Under the pieces are notes generated by a model. That model did no database searches and was not told the DNA's origin. It saw nothing but the letters and a program-made list of their open reading frames with translations. A DNA stretch of 16,872 nt from an uncultured Succinivibrio sp. (lineage in GTDB: Bacteria > Pseudomonadota > Gammaproteobacteria > Enterobacterales > Succinivibrionaceae). The first letter of the stretch is position 1, and each line of letters opens with the position of its first letter. The position numbers and the translations under genes are program-made. Below, piece after piece: positions 8,802-15,732 of the stretch. Location of the stretch: positions 1 to 16,872 of the forward strand of contig CAKQDA010000026.1 in the NCBI GenBank assembly GCA_934218695.1, in the 5' to 3' direction.

Positions 8802-11800
8802 TTATTCTGCACTGACAGGAGCAATTTTAGTTGCATACAGTTCTAATAATTCGTCTGCAGTCTGCTCCTGCTGTTCACTCAAATAGCCGTCTGACTGCAT
8901 CTTTACATCCTGTCCGAATAAATAAGTGGCCTCTTTTACTTTTGCAAATTCATCGGCATAACTGTCTTCTGACACAGCCTGCTTTAAATATGAAACTGCA
9001 TCATCATTTTCATCATCAGATTTTGCAGTACTGCCGTAGGTTGCCTTGACCACAGGAACCGGGAGCAGGTTGGTTTTAATATAGATTTGTGCAAGCTGCC
9101 TTAAGATTTCATCTTCATTCTGCTCTTCTAGCAGTTCTGAAAAACTTTCCGGATTCACATCATAGAACGATAAATCACTTTTGATGATTCTGACAGGCTG
9201 CAGCTGCTGTCTTCTGGTGAATTTATACGCAAGCAGTCTTATGAAGGCAGCAATTGCTGTCTTAGGATTGGTTCTATCTGCTGATGACAGCAGATCAATT
9301 ATAAGATTTGATCTTTTCGGAAGCTTTCCGCCGAAAGTCACCTGATGTTTCTGACCTGCAACGGAAACCTCAACTGTTCTTAAATAACTCTCCTCTGAAT
9401 TACTGTCAGCAGAGCTACTGTCTATAAGAGCTCTTAACTGCAATAATTTCTCCTGAATGTCACTTTTCACTCTGGAAAGGAATATTCCGTATGGAAGCTC
9501 ACCTTTTCTGGATTTCAAATTTAAAAACTGCTCAACCTCTTCTTTCGTGGAGATATCATCGTTTAGCATTTCCAGAATAATGCTGCTGTTATCAAGATTA
9601 TCAAGAACAAATGGCTCCTCATCCTTCAGATTGGTCTGGTATTTCAGATTAAGACCGATCTTCAGTCCGTTTTTCAGAATGTTTTTACATGGATTGATTA
9701 AAGTGTTTTTAAGATCGTCCTCTGACAGAACAATGCTGTACGGAAGAGTGATGTTCCAGGGATTGTCCTCTTTGTGATCCTGCAGGAAACCTATTGGGAC
9801 ATATTTATCCTTTATGCCTTCATTTTTATCTTTCTCCCAGAAGGCTTTCCTATTAAAGGACGGATAAAGTTTCAGGCTGTCATTTTCCTTTTCATAGTTT
9901 CTCAAATCATATGAATTGAGATATTCCTGTCTGAAGATGCGGGCCATAACTTCACTGCGGTTTTTATCTGCATCGCTGCAGCCGCTGACAGTAAAGTTGT
10001 CTCCAAGATAGTCTTCAAGTTCTGTGATAACTGTTGACGGATTCAAAACTGTCTTGTCTACAGGAGATTCTCCTAAATATGAAAGATACAGACTCTTGCT
10101 GGCTGAGAGAATTGCCTCTAAAAAGATATACCTGTCATCTGTGGACAGTGAGCGGTCATTGATCCTTGACAGGGATTTAACCCCCATCAGATTGAAACTT
10201 GGGGTGGTGTCCTTTCTTGGGAAGGCATTGTCATTAAGACCTAAAATATAGACATGCTTAAAAGGAACCGCTCTCATTGGCATAAGTGAGCAGAAGATCA
10301 AACCTCCCCTTAAATATCTTGAGGAGTCTCTGTCATTGCCAAAGGCATGAATAAGCTTTGCTCTGAAAACAGGAAGCTTAATTCTGATATTCGAACGGAC
10401 TCCCTCCTCAAAAAGACTGTCTTGAGCAGTGGAGCTGTCATCATTTTCTTCACTGCCTTTGAGGTTGTTAACTGCCTCATTCATCTCTGAGAGGATCTGC
10501 TTTATGGATTCGACTTCTTCTTTTGAATCGTCATCTAAAACAAAGAAGTTGTTCAAGAGCAGAGACTGTAGTTTATCAGTCCACTCAAGTGTTGTGATGT
10601 TAAGATTTGGAGAGAAGATATCTCTTATCAGTCTTATCTTGTCAACAAAGTCACAGAATCTGTTTAAAAGTTCAAAATCACCTGACTCAAAATTGTCATA
10701 GGCAGAGGTTTTGGCGTCTGCTCCCAGCGTAAATCCGTTTAGCAGACGCTCAAGTCCTGAATCTAAAGTCCATGGCAGAGGCTCACTCTTATCCTCAAAA
10801 TCAAGGTGCTCTTTAACGTCATTTTCATCAAGTCCCCAGTGGACATTAACCTTGTCAAGCCAGCTTTCTATCACAGACAAATCATCAACACTGATGTCAA
10901 ACTTTCTGGCAATGGCATCAACAGAGAGCAGATCCACCACAAGATTTGCCGTAATTCCCCTGTTTCCTATAGACAGAAGCTGCACGATGGCGTCTGCAAT
11001 CTTGCTCGATGATCTGACAGTCTTGTCGCAGATTGAATAGGGAATAAAATCCGGATCATCACGTGAAACAGAGCCGAAGACAGCTTCAATTAGAGGAGCA
11101 TAACTCTCGATGTCAGGCATCATGACAAGCATATCGCGTGGTGAGGTTGACTGACCGTGAACTGTCTTTTCCTTTTTGATTACAGACAGGATCTCGTCAC
11201 GTAAAACCTCAATTTCTCTTAAGGGAGTATGGCATGATCTGATCTGCAAAGAGTGATCATCTGCTGCAATTGTGTGTTTATGCTCAGAACCGGAGCTTAA
11301 GGTTAAAAGACGGTTTTTAAGACTTTCAAGAACAGGTAACTCACTGTCTTTTCTGCCGTCTTCAGTCTGATCGATAAACGCAGGTGTTATATCAATCATG
11401 TCATCCTGCGACAAAAGCACATTTAAAGTGTCTCTTCCCTGTTTGCCAAGTGAAATTAAAAGAGGATTTCCCTCGACTATCTCTTTATTCTCGTCAAACA
11501 GCTTTTTAAATTTTGTGCAGTAATCGTCTTCGCTTTCTTTGAATGTAAAGCCGCTTGTGCCATCCTGAACAAGATCATATTTCTCTTTTAAGGCATTGGC
11601 CTTTAAGAATTTTATGATCAGCTTCTTTTCAGATTTCCATTCTGAAAATTCAGAACGCAAATCCCCCCAGTACTCCTTACATGGATTAAGATTCATAAAG
11701 AATACCGGAATAACCTGACCTAATGCTCTGAAAAGTTCAATTACCTGAGTTGGAAGAGCAGTCACACCAAAGATGAAAACTCTTTTTGGAAGGCTGCTGT

Positions 11801-12590
11801 AGTCAATATTCTCAGGATTTTCCTTTAATTCTGTAAGCTTGCGGATAAGCTCATTTACTACTGTGGCTCTGTCCCAGAGATTTGCCTCATTGTTGTCATC
11901 TGTCTTTTCAAGATTGCCTTTGAGCTTTGTCCAGAGTTTAATCTGCCAGATGTTATTTAAAATTGAGTTGACAGAATTCTGATTTATCCCCCTAGTTCTA
12001 AAGTCTCTCGAAGCTTTCTTAATCCAGCCGTCAAGCTTTGATCCTTCCTTTACAGTGTATTTCCCGTCCTTTACAGAAACTGACTGAAAGTCATCATCAG
12101 TAAGTTTATTCCATTCTATGATCCAGTCAGGACGATACATCTGATACTGGTCAAAAGTGTCGGCAATAGCGCCACACAGCTGATAGGCCTTTTCTGTTCT
12201 CTCGATTGACGAATCTATGTTCAGATATTCTTTCATCGGTTTATAGATCTCGTCATCGCTTCCTGCAATTTCATCCATCAGAGAAAAAATTGACCAGGTC
12301 ATGTGCTCATGAGAAAAACGGTTTGAAGAGTCAGCCTTATTAAGAGTTTTATGTAATGACCAGATAAAACCCCAGACCTGTACAAAATCAACACCTGAAC
12401 AGACACCAATCTGCTTTGCAATTTCCTGCTGCAGATAGGTCTGCATACCTTTGTTCATTACAATTACTTTTTCAAAAGCAAAAGGGTTGTCATTTGGAGG
12501 GGTAATGGAGCTGATTATTCTCGAACACAGTGCCGCTAACGTAGTTAAATCATTAGAGTTAATGACATTCATTAAAATTTCTTTAGGCAT
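8802..12590 (-). CDS. recC: RecBCD subunit gamma, Chi-recognition subunit RecC
   Basis: The first gene of the recCBD operon. RecC is a catalytically dead helicase/nuclease relative that splits the DNA duplex and reads Chi in the exiting strand. No Walker A is visible, as expected. RecC-family segments recognised by eye include FEKVIVMNKGMQTYLQQEIA at 39-58, DQYQMYRPDW at 147-156, FFMNLNPCKEYWGD at 297-310, SCHTPLREIEVLRD at 452-465, VMMPDIESYAPLIEAVFGS at 489-507, and CSLMPMRAVPFKHVYILGLN at 767-786. The protein is 1262 aa against 1122 in E. coli, with acidic, Ser-rich insertions (about 685-730, for example). The ATG at 12590 has AGGAG six bases upstream. The next ATG, seven codons in, aligns better with the E. 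coli N-terminus but lacks a good ribosome site, so the upstream start is preferred. No ptrA lies between this gene and recB. Confidence 0.95.
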   Translation of the reverse strand: MPKEILMNVINSNDLTTLAALCSRIISSITPPNDNPFAFEKVIVMNKGMQTYLQQEIAKQIGVCSGVDFVQVWGFIWSLHKTLNKADSSNRFSHEHMTWSIFSLMDEIAGSDDEIYKPMKEYLNIDSSIERTEKAYQLCGAIADTFDQYQMYRPDWIIEWNKLTDDDFQSVSVKDGKYTVKEGSKLDGWIKKASRDFRTRGINQNSVNSILNNIWQIKLWTKLKGNLEKTDDNNEANLWDRATVVNELIRKLTELKENPENIDYSSLPKRVFIFGVTALPTQVIELFRALGQVIPVFFMNLNPCKEYWGDLRSEFSEWKSEKKLIIKFLKANALKEKYDLVQDGTSGFTFKESEDDYCTKFKKLFDENKEIVEGNPLLISLGKQGRDTLNVLLSQDDMIDITPAFIDQTEDGRKDSELPVLESLKNRLLTLSSGSEHKHTIAADDHSLQIRSCHTPLREIEVLRDEILSVIKKEKTVHGQSTSPRDMLVMMPDIESYAPLIEAVFGSVSRDDPDFIPYSICDKTVRSSSKIADAIVQLLSIGNRGITANLVVDLLSVDAIARKFDISVDDLSVIESWLDKVNVHWGLDENDVKEHLDFEDKSEPLPWTLDSGLERLLNGFTLGADAKTSAYDNFESGDFELLNRFCDFVDKIRLIRDIFSPNLNITTLEWTDKLQSLLLNNFFVLDDDSKEEVESIKQILSEMNEAVNNLKGSEENDDSSTAQDSLFEEGVRSNIRIKLPVFRAKLIHAFGNDRDSSRYLRGGLIFCSLMPMRAVPFKHVYILGLNDNAFPRKDTTPSFNLMGVKSLSRINDRSLSTDDRYIFLEAILSASKSLYLSYLGESPVDKTVLNPSTVITELEDYLGDNFTVSGCSDADKNRSEVMARIFRQEYLNSYDLRNYEKENDSLKLYPSFNRKAFWEKDKNEGIKDKYVPIGFLQDHKEDNPWNITLPYSIVLSEDDLKNTLINPCKNILKNGLKIGLNLKYQTNLKDEEPFVLDNLDNSSIILEMLNDDISTKEEVEQFLNLKSRKGELPYGIFLSRVKSDIQEKLLQLRALIDSSSADSNSEESYLRTVEVSVAGQKHQVTFGGKLPKRSNLIIDLLSSADRTNPKTAIAAFIRLLAYKFTRRQQLQPVRIIKSDLSFYDVNPESFSELLEEQNEDEILRQLAQIYIKTNLLPVPVVKATYGSTAKSDDENDDAVSYLKQAVSEDSYADEFAKVKEATYLFGQDVKMQSDGYLSEQQEQTADELLELYATKIAPVSAE

Positions 12591-12937
12591 TAGAGGCTCC
12601 TATAAACACATCAGCAGTCGGTTTAAAGTTCAAAGCAGAACTGTATCTTTATTGTAATAGAAAAGTAATTATCAGAAAGTCTGAAATTCCGGAATTGTGC
12701 GCTATCAGTCAATATACTGATAATACCATATTTTACATAATAAGATTTATTTTATACGCATTATGCGACAACAGTTTTCAATTTTCGGATTGAAAAAGAC
12801 GACTGTTTTCAAAATTCACTTTTATAGGGACAGGTGTTTTATATTTTGCTTTTTTAATGAACTGATAAAAAAAGGATGAGCTTGAGTCTTGAGCTCGGCT
12901 CTTAAGATATGTACTGAAAAAGTAGGTAGGTGGGCAC
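12591..12937. other. Gene-free region upstream of recC with several inverted repeats
   Basis: About 350 bp between the lpp terminator and the recC start hold no supported gene. The stretch carries short perfect dyads: TCAGA-N3-TCTGA (12672-12684), AATTCCGGAATT (12685-12696), TATCAGT-N6-ACTGATA (12703-12722), CGCAT-T-ATGCG (12757-12767), and an AT-rich hairpin with arms TTTTCAAT and ATTGAAAA around a 6-nt loop (12775-12796). The promoter of recCBD must lie here unless lpp transcription reads through. The best -10 I see is TACAAT on the minus strand at 12651-12656, without a convincing -35. Operator function for any dyad is inference. Confidence 0.5.
12703..12722. promoter_or_regulatory. Operator-like inverted repeat upstream of recC
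   Basis: TATCAGT-CAATAT-ACTGATA is a perfect 7-bp dyad with a 6-bp gap and a 13-bp centre-to-centre spacing, which is the geometry of a site for a dimeric helix-turn-helix repressor. It lies about 115-130 bp upstream of the recC start. No regulator gene is adjacent, and the site does not match an operator consensus that I can name with confidence. Confidence 0.3.
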
Positions 12938-12966
12938 AAAAAAGCCCACCGAAGTGGGCCTTTTTT
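12938..12966 (-). terminator. Rho-independent terminator of lpp (UUCG loop)
   Basis: On the minus strand, just after the lpp stop codon, GCCCAC and GTGGGC pair around a TTCG loop closed by C-G, the exceptionally stable cUUCGg tetraloop. A run of six T follows, and six A precede the stem after a short gap. The flanking A and T tracts on both sides make it potentially bidirectional. It ends the abundant lpp message and insulates recCBD. A second, overlapping hairpin shares one arm of the stem. Confidence 0.9.
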
Positions 12967-12981
12967 AATCATTGCAAGAAA

Positions 12982-13209
12982 TTATTTCTTGTAACGACGA
13001 GCTAAGTTGTCTAAACGCTCGTTAGCACGTGCAGCGTCTGACTTAACGAATGCAACGTCGTTTGCTAACTTTGACTGCTGAGCCTTTAAAGCGTCAACGT
13101 CTGCTGCGATAGCGTCTAACTTTGACTCTAAAGCAGAAGTGTTTGCACAACCAACTAATACTGATGAACCTAAAGCAACAACAGCTAAAGTAGCCTGGAA
13201 CTTATTCAT
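12982..13209 (-). CDS. lpp: Major outer-membrane (Braun) lipoprotein Lpp
   Basis: A 75-aa murein lipoprotein. The start is the ATG at 13209, with GGAG six bases upstream. A TTG four codons earlier overlaps that ribosome site and is unlikely to be used. The signal peptide ends in the lipobox L18-V19-G20-C21, so Cys21 is lipidated and anchored in the outer membrane. The mature 55 residues form an alpha-helical heptad-repeat region (LESKLDAIAADVDALKAQ) followed by the highly conserved DAARANERLDNLARRYKK. The C-terminal lysine is the residue linked to peptidoglycan meso-diaminopimelate by an L,D-transpeptidase. E. coli mature Lpp has 58 residues, so this helix is three residues shorter. The gene stands alone between its own TATAAT promoter and a strong terminator, as expected for one of the most abundant proteins in the cell. 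Confidence 0.96.
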   Translation of the reverse strand: MNKFQATLAVVALGSSVLVGCANTSALESKLDAIAADVDALKAQQSKLANDVAFVKSDAARANERLDNLARRYKK

Positions 13210-13282
13210 TTTTATCTCCAAAACTGTTTAAACAGATAATAGGAACAAACAAACATAACCTTTGTTCCTTTGAACACTGCTA

Positions 13283-13288
13283 ATTATA
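13283..13288 (-). promoter_or_regulatory. -10 box of the lpp promoter
   Basis: A perfect TATAAT on the minus strand puts the transcript start near 13276 and gives lpp a leader of about 65-70 nt. The -35 region at 17-18 bases spacing is poor (GTGCCA or TGTGCC). Dense A and T tracts upstream (about 13315-13352) look like an UP element that could compensate, consistent with a strong, constitutive lpp promoter. Confidence 0.6.
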
Positions 13289-13451
13289 GTATCAATTTTT
13301 GCTAATGGCACATTTATTTCAAAAATTTTACAAATTTTTTTAAAAATTTTTCTCATGTGTATTGGGTTATAAAAAGAGCTTACAGTCAACACATTGAATT
13401 ATATAAATAAATTATGAATATTAGCTGTCTATTAACTAGGTAAAATGTTAG

Positions 13452-14006
13452 TTACTTATTTTCATTTTTGAGCATTTTTACCACTTGCACCAAATTGTTC
13501 AGGCATTTTGCACCTGGAATTTTGCTTTTTTCGGTCTTTATATGCTCGCCTACAAGGTACAAATCTGTTATCCCAGCACCGGCTGCTGCTATAAGATCAC
13601 TTGCATGATCTCCTATCATCAGTGATGACTTAAGATCGATATCAAGATCTCTTGCCGCACTTTCAAACATGCCACTCCTAGGTTTTCTGCATTCACAGAC
13701 ACAGCGGTATTTCTCTATTGGAGCTTCAGGATGATGCGGACAGAAGTAAATTCCATCAAAGCAGGCATCGTATAAGGATAGATTTGCCTGCATGAACGAG
13801 GTTACCTTAAAAAAGTCCGACTCTGTATATTTGCCTCTGGCAATTCCAGACTGGTTGGTGACAAGAACTAAAAGATATCCCATATCCTTCAGTTCTTTTA
13901 AAGAAGAAGCTACGCCCTCGATAAGATCGTAATTTTCGATTTTTCCAACGAAGCCGTAGTCTATATTGATTACACCGTCTCTATCAAAAAAGGCAGCTTT
14001 TCTCAC
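13452..14006 (-). CDS. gmhB: D-glycero-beta-D-manno-heptose 1,7-bisphosphate 7-phosphatase GmhB
   Basis: A cytoplasmic HAD-family phosphatase that removes the C7 phosphate from heptose bisphosphate in ADP-heptose synthesis for the LPS inner core. The 184-aa length is typical. HAD motif I is DRDGVIN with D8 and D10, motif II is TNQSGIARGK starting at T50, and motif III/IV contains CRKP (K108) and GDHASD (D133, D137). The zinc site typical of GmhB is present: C89-P-H91, then C104-E-C106, with one additional cysteine at C102. The start is GTG, sharing its G with the luxS TAG stop (TAGTG), with AAGGA nine bases upstream inside luxS. This indicates translational coupling. No other start lies before the DRDG motif. 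The next gene downstream is lpp with its own promoter. Only a weak AT-rich dyad follows the stop. Confidence 0.95.
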   Translation of the reverse strand: MRKAAFFDRDGVINIDYGFVGKIENYDLIEGVASSLKELKDMGYLLVLVTNQSGIARGKYTESDFFKVTSFMQANLSLYDACFDGIYFCPHHPEAPIEKYRCVCECRKPRSGMFESAARDLDIDLKSSLMIGDHASDLIAAAGAGITDLYLVGEHIKTEKSKIPGAKCLNNLVQVVKMLKNENK

Positions 14007-14521
14007 TATGCAAGATCCTTAATTTTTGCAGGATCTAAAGCTATATCCTCAGACAGGGTGATCACGATGCCCTTATCAAGAACTTCCTTTGCAATATCCT
14101 TTGCCTCCTGCAGAGAATGCAGTTTGCATGAGCCACACTGATAAGGATTTGATGCAGGAACTACAGTTCCTTCTGGTAATGAGAAGATATCCTCCATTGA
14201 GGCTCTAAAGGCATCAGCCACTTTTTTACCATCAGCCTTGCCTATAAGGCTCATATAGAAACCAGTCTTACAGCCCATAGGTGAAATATCAATTACTTCC
14301 ACCGCACCTTTCTCATTTAAATGCTCTCGCATGAAACCTGCAAAGAAGTGCTCAAAAGTGTGAATTCCCTTCTCAGGCATCATCCCCTGATTTGGTTTCT
14401 TAATACGCAGATCCCAGACTTCAATTTCATCACCTGAAGGTGTTTTCATCACCTTTGCAAGTCTTACCGATGGAGCCGGCATGATGGTATGGTCAACTAA
14501 AAAACTGTCTACTAATGGCAT
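14006..14521 (-). CDS. luxS: S-ribosylhomocysteine lyase LuxS (AI-2 synthesis)
   Basis: LuxS splits S-ribosylhomocysteine into homocysteine and DPD, the precursor of autoinducer 2, in the cytoplasm as part of the activated methyl cycle. From the ATG at 14521 the protein is 171 aa, the same length as E. coli LuxS, and begins [17 protein letters not shown] lies seven bases upstream. An upstream in-frame extension of 14 codons has no family support and is rejected. The metal ligands H54 and H58 (HTFEH, with E57) and C129 (YQCGSC) are present, as is the catalytic C84 in [17 protein letters not shown]. It lies 45 bp after the lytic transglycosylase gene and overlaps gmhB by one base. No pfs/mtn homologue, which supplies the substrate, is in the window. 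Confidence 0.97.
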   Translation of the reverse strand: MPLVDSFLVDHTIMPAPSVRLAKVMKTPSGDEIEVWDLRIKKPNQGMMPEKGIHTFEHFFAGFMREHLNEKGAVEVIDISPMGCKTGFYMSLIGKADGKKVADAFRASMEDIFSLPEGTVVPASNPYQCGSCKLHSLQEAKDIAKEVLDKGIVITLSEDIALDPAKIKDLA

Positions 14522-14566
14522 CTTTTTATCCTTCTTTATGTATTTTTCTAATACAGATATCAAATC

Positions 14567-15157
14567 TTAGTAAAGATTGCAGCGCTGTAACTGATATTTA
14601 TAGTTCTGCGAGCGGTTGTAAACCTGCCTTGCAACCTTAATCAGCCAGTCCTTTCCTCTATAGGTTCCCTTTCTGTAACCTGTCCAGCCTTCATGATAAT
14701 TCAGATACTGGTTGAACGCATCTGATAACTTCACACCGTTGGTCTTCTTGGTCTTGGTCATATACCAGCCAATAAAGTCCAGTGAGTCTTTAAAATTGGA
14801 ACGGGATGAAAAAATTGAGCCTTCATCATCCACATAATCATCCCAGACAAGATCCTGAGCCTGGGCATAACCGTATGCAGAACTGCCTCTTCCGTATGGA
14901 ATAAACAGGAACCAGCGCATAGGCGGCTGAGCGTCTTCTCTAAAACCCGATTCCTGAGCCATGATGGACATGGCAACATTGATTGGCACACCATACTTAC
15001 GGTGTACATCATGTGCATCAACGTACCAGCTGTCCTTTTCCTGAAAAATAGAGCACAGGTTCTCTGTATTAGAAGGTGGTGTGGTAGTACAGCCTGTCAT
15101 CACCGCCAGACTGAATACGGTCAGCGCAATACTTTTTAGGGAAAATCTCTTCTGCAT
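14567..15157 (-). CDS. Lipoprotein with lytic transglycosylase (SLT-like) domain
   Basis: A predicted 196-aa lipoprotein that probably cleaves peptidoglycan glycan strands in the periplasm. The preferred ATG at 15157 gives an N-terminal KR, a hydrophobic stretch and a lipobox V19-M-T-G-C23. The ribosome site is weak. An upstream GTG at 15220 lies inside glnB and would bury the signal peptide. The catalytic domain shows SLT-family landmarks: VAMSIMAQESGF with the likely catalytic E69, SSAYGYAQAQ at about 92-101, and YLNYHEGWTGY at about 151-161. Residue D+2 after the lipidated cysteine is Thr, which favours outer-membrane sorting by the E. coli rule. Two more cysteines (C35 and C193) could form a disulfide. 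The gene sits 37 bp after glnB and 45 bp before luxS. Which Mlt/Emt subfamily it belongs to I cannot say, so no symbol is given. Confidence 0.8.
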   Translation of the reverse strand: MQKRFSLKSIALTVFSLAVMTGCTTTPPSNTENLCSIFQEKDSWYVDAHDVHRKYGVPINVAMSIMAQESGFREDAQPPMRWFLFIPYGRGSSAYGYAQAQDLVWDDYVDDEGSIFSSRSNFKDSLDFIGWYMTKTKKTNGVKLSDAFNQYLNYHEGWTGYRKGTYRGKDWLIKVARQVYNRSQNYKYQLQRCNLY

Positions 15158-15194
15158 AGGGGGTACTGTATCCAATATGATTCTGTTAAAAGAA

Positions 15195-15542
<348 letters not shown>

Positions 15543-15704
15543 CTAACCTGTGAAAGTTATTATTGTGCGCCTGCTAGGCTGTTTGCATATTCTAACACTT
15601 AAGGGCTACAAATTTCTCTTTAATACAATAACAATAATCACAAAATCACCATACCCTCATTGAGTAGAAGATACAGGAGCAACAATAAACTTAATTTTAG
15701 GGAA

Positions 15705-15732
15705 GGAAACATCCCCACGATGTGGGGAAGAC
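15705..15732 (-). repeat. Degenerate terminal CRISPR repeat (trailer end)
   Basis: Compared with the other 19 copies, and read on the minus strand, this repeat has A to C at position 3 and A to T at position 13 (in the loop). The stem is preserved. Terminal decay is typical of the repeat furthest from the leader and fixes the array's polarity. The 171 bp between it and glnB contain no further repeat. Confidence 0.9.

Noticed and set aside
675..12657. Many plus-strand and off-frame open frames of 60-110 codons across recCBD and the AAA gene.
   Set aside because: They are antisense or frame-shifted shadows of long, well-identified genes, with no ribosome sites or domain signatures of their own.
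12778..12972. A 64-codon minus-strand frame between lpp and recC.
   Set aside because: It runs through the lpp terminator hairpin, has no ribosome site or recognisable domain, and its composition fits untranslated DNA.
13210..13221. A TTG start four codons upstream for lpp.
   Set aside because: It overlaps the GGAG ribosome site that serves the ATG at 13209, and the longer form spoils the signal peptide.
14522..14563. A 14-codon N-terminal extension of LuxS.
   Set aside because: The family starts at MPLxDSF, the ATG at 14521 has a proper AAGGA site, and the resulting 171 aa matches E. coli LuxS.
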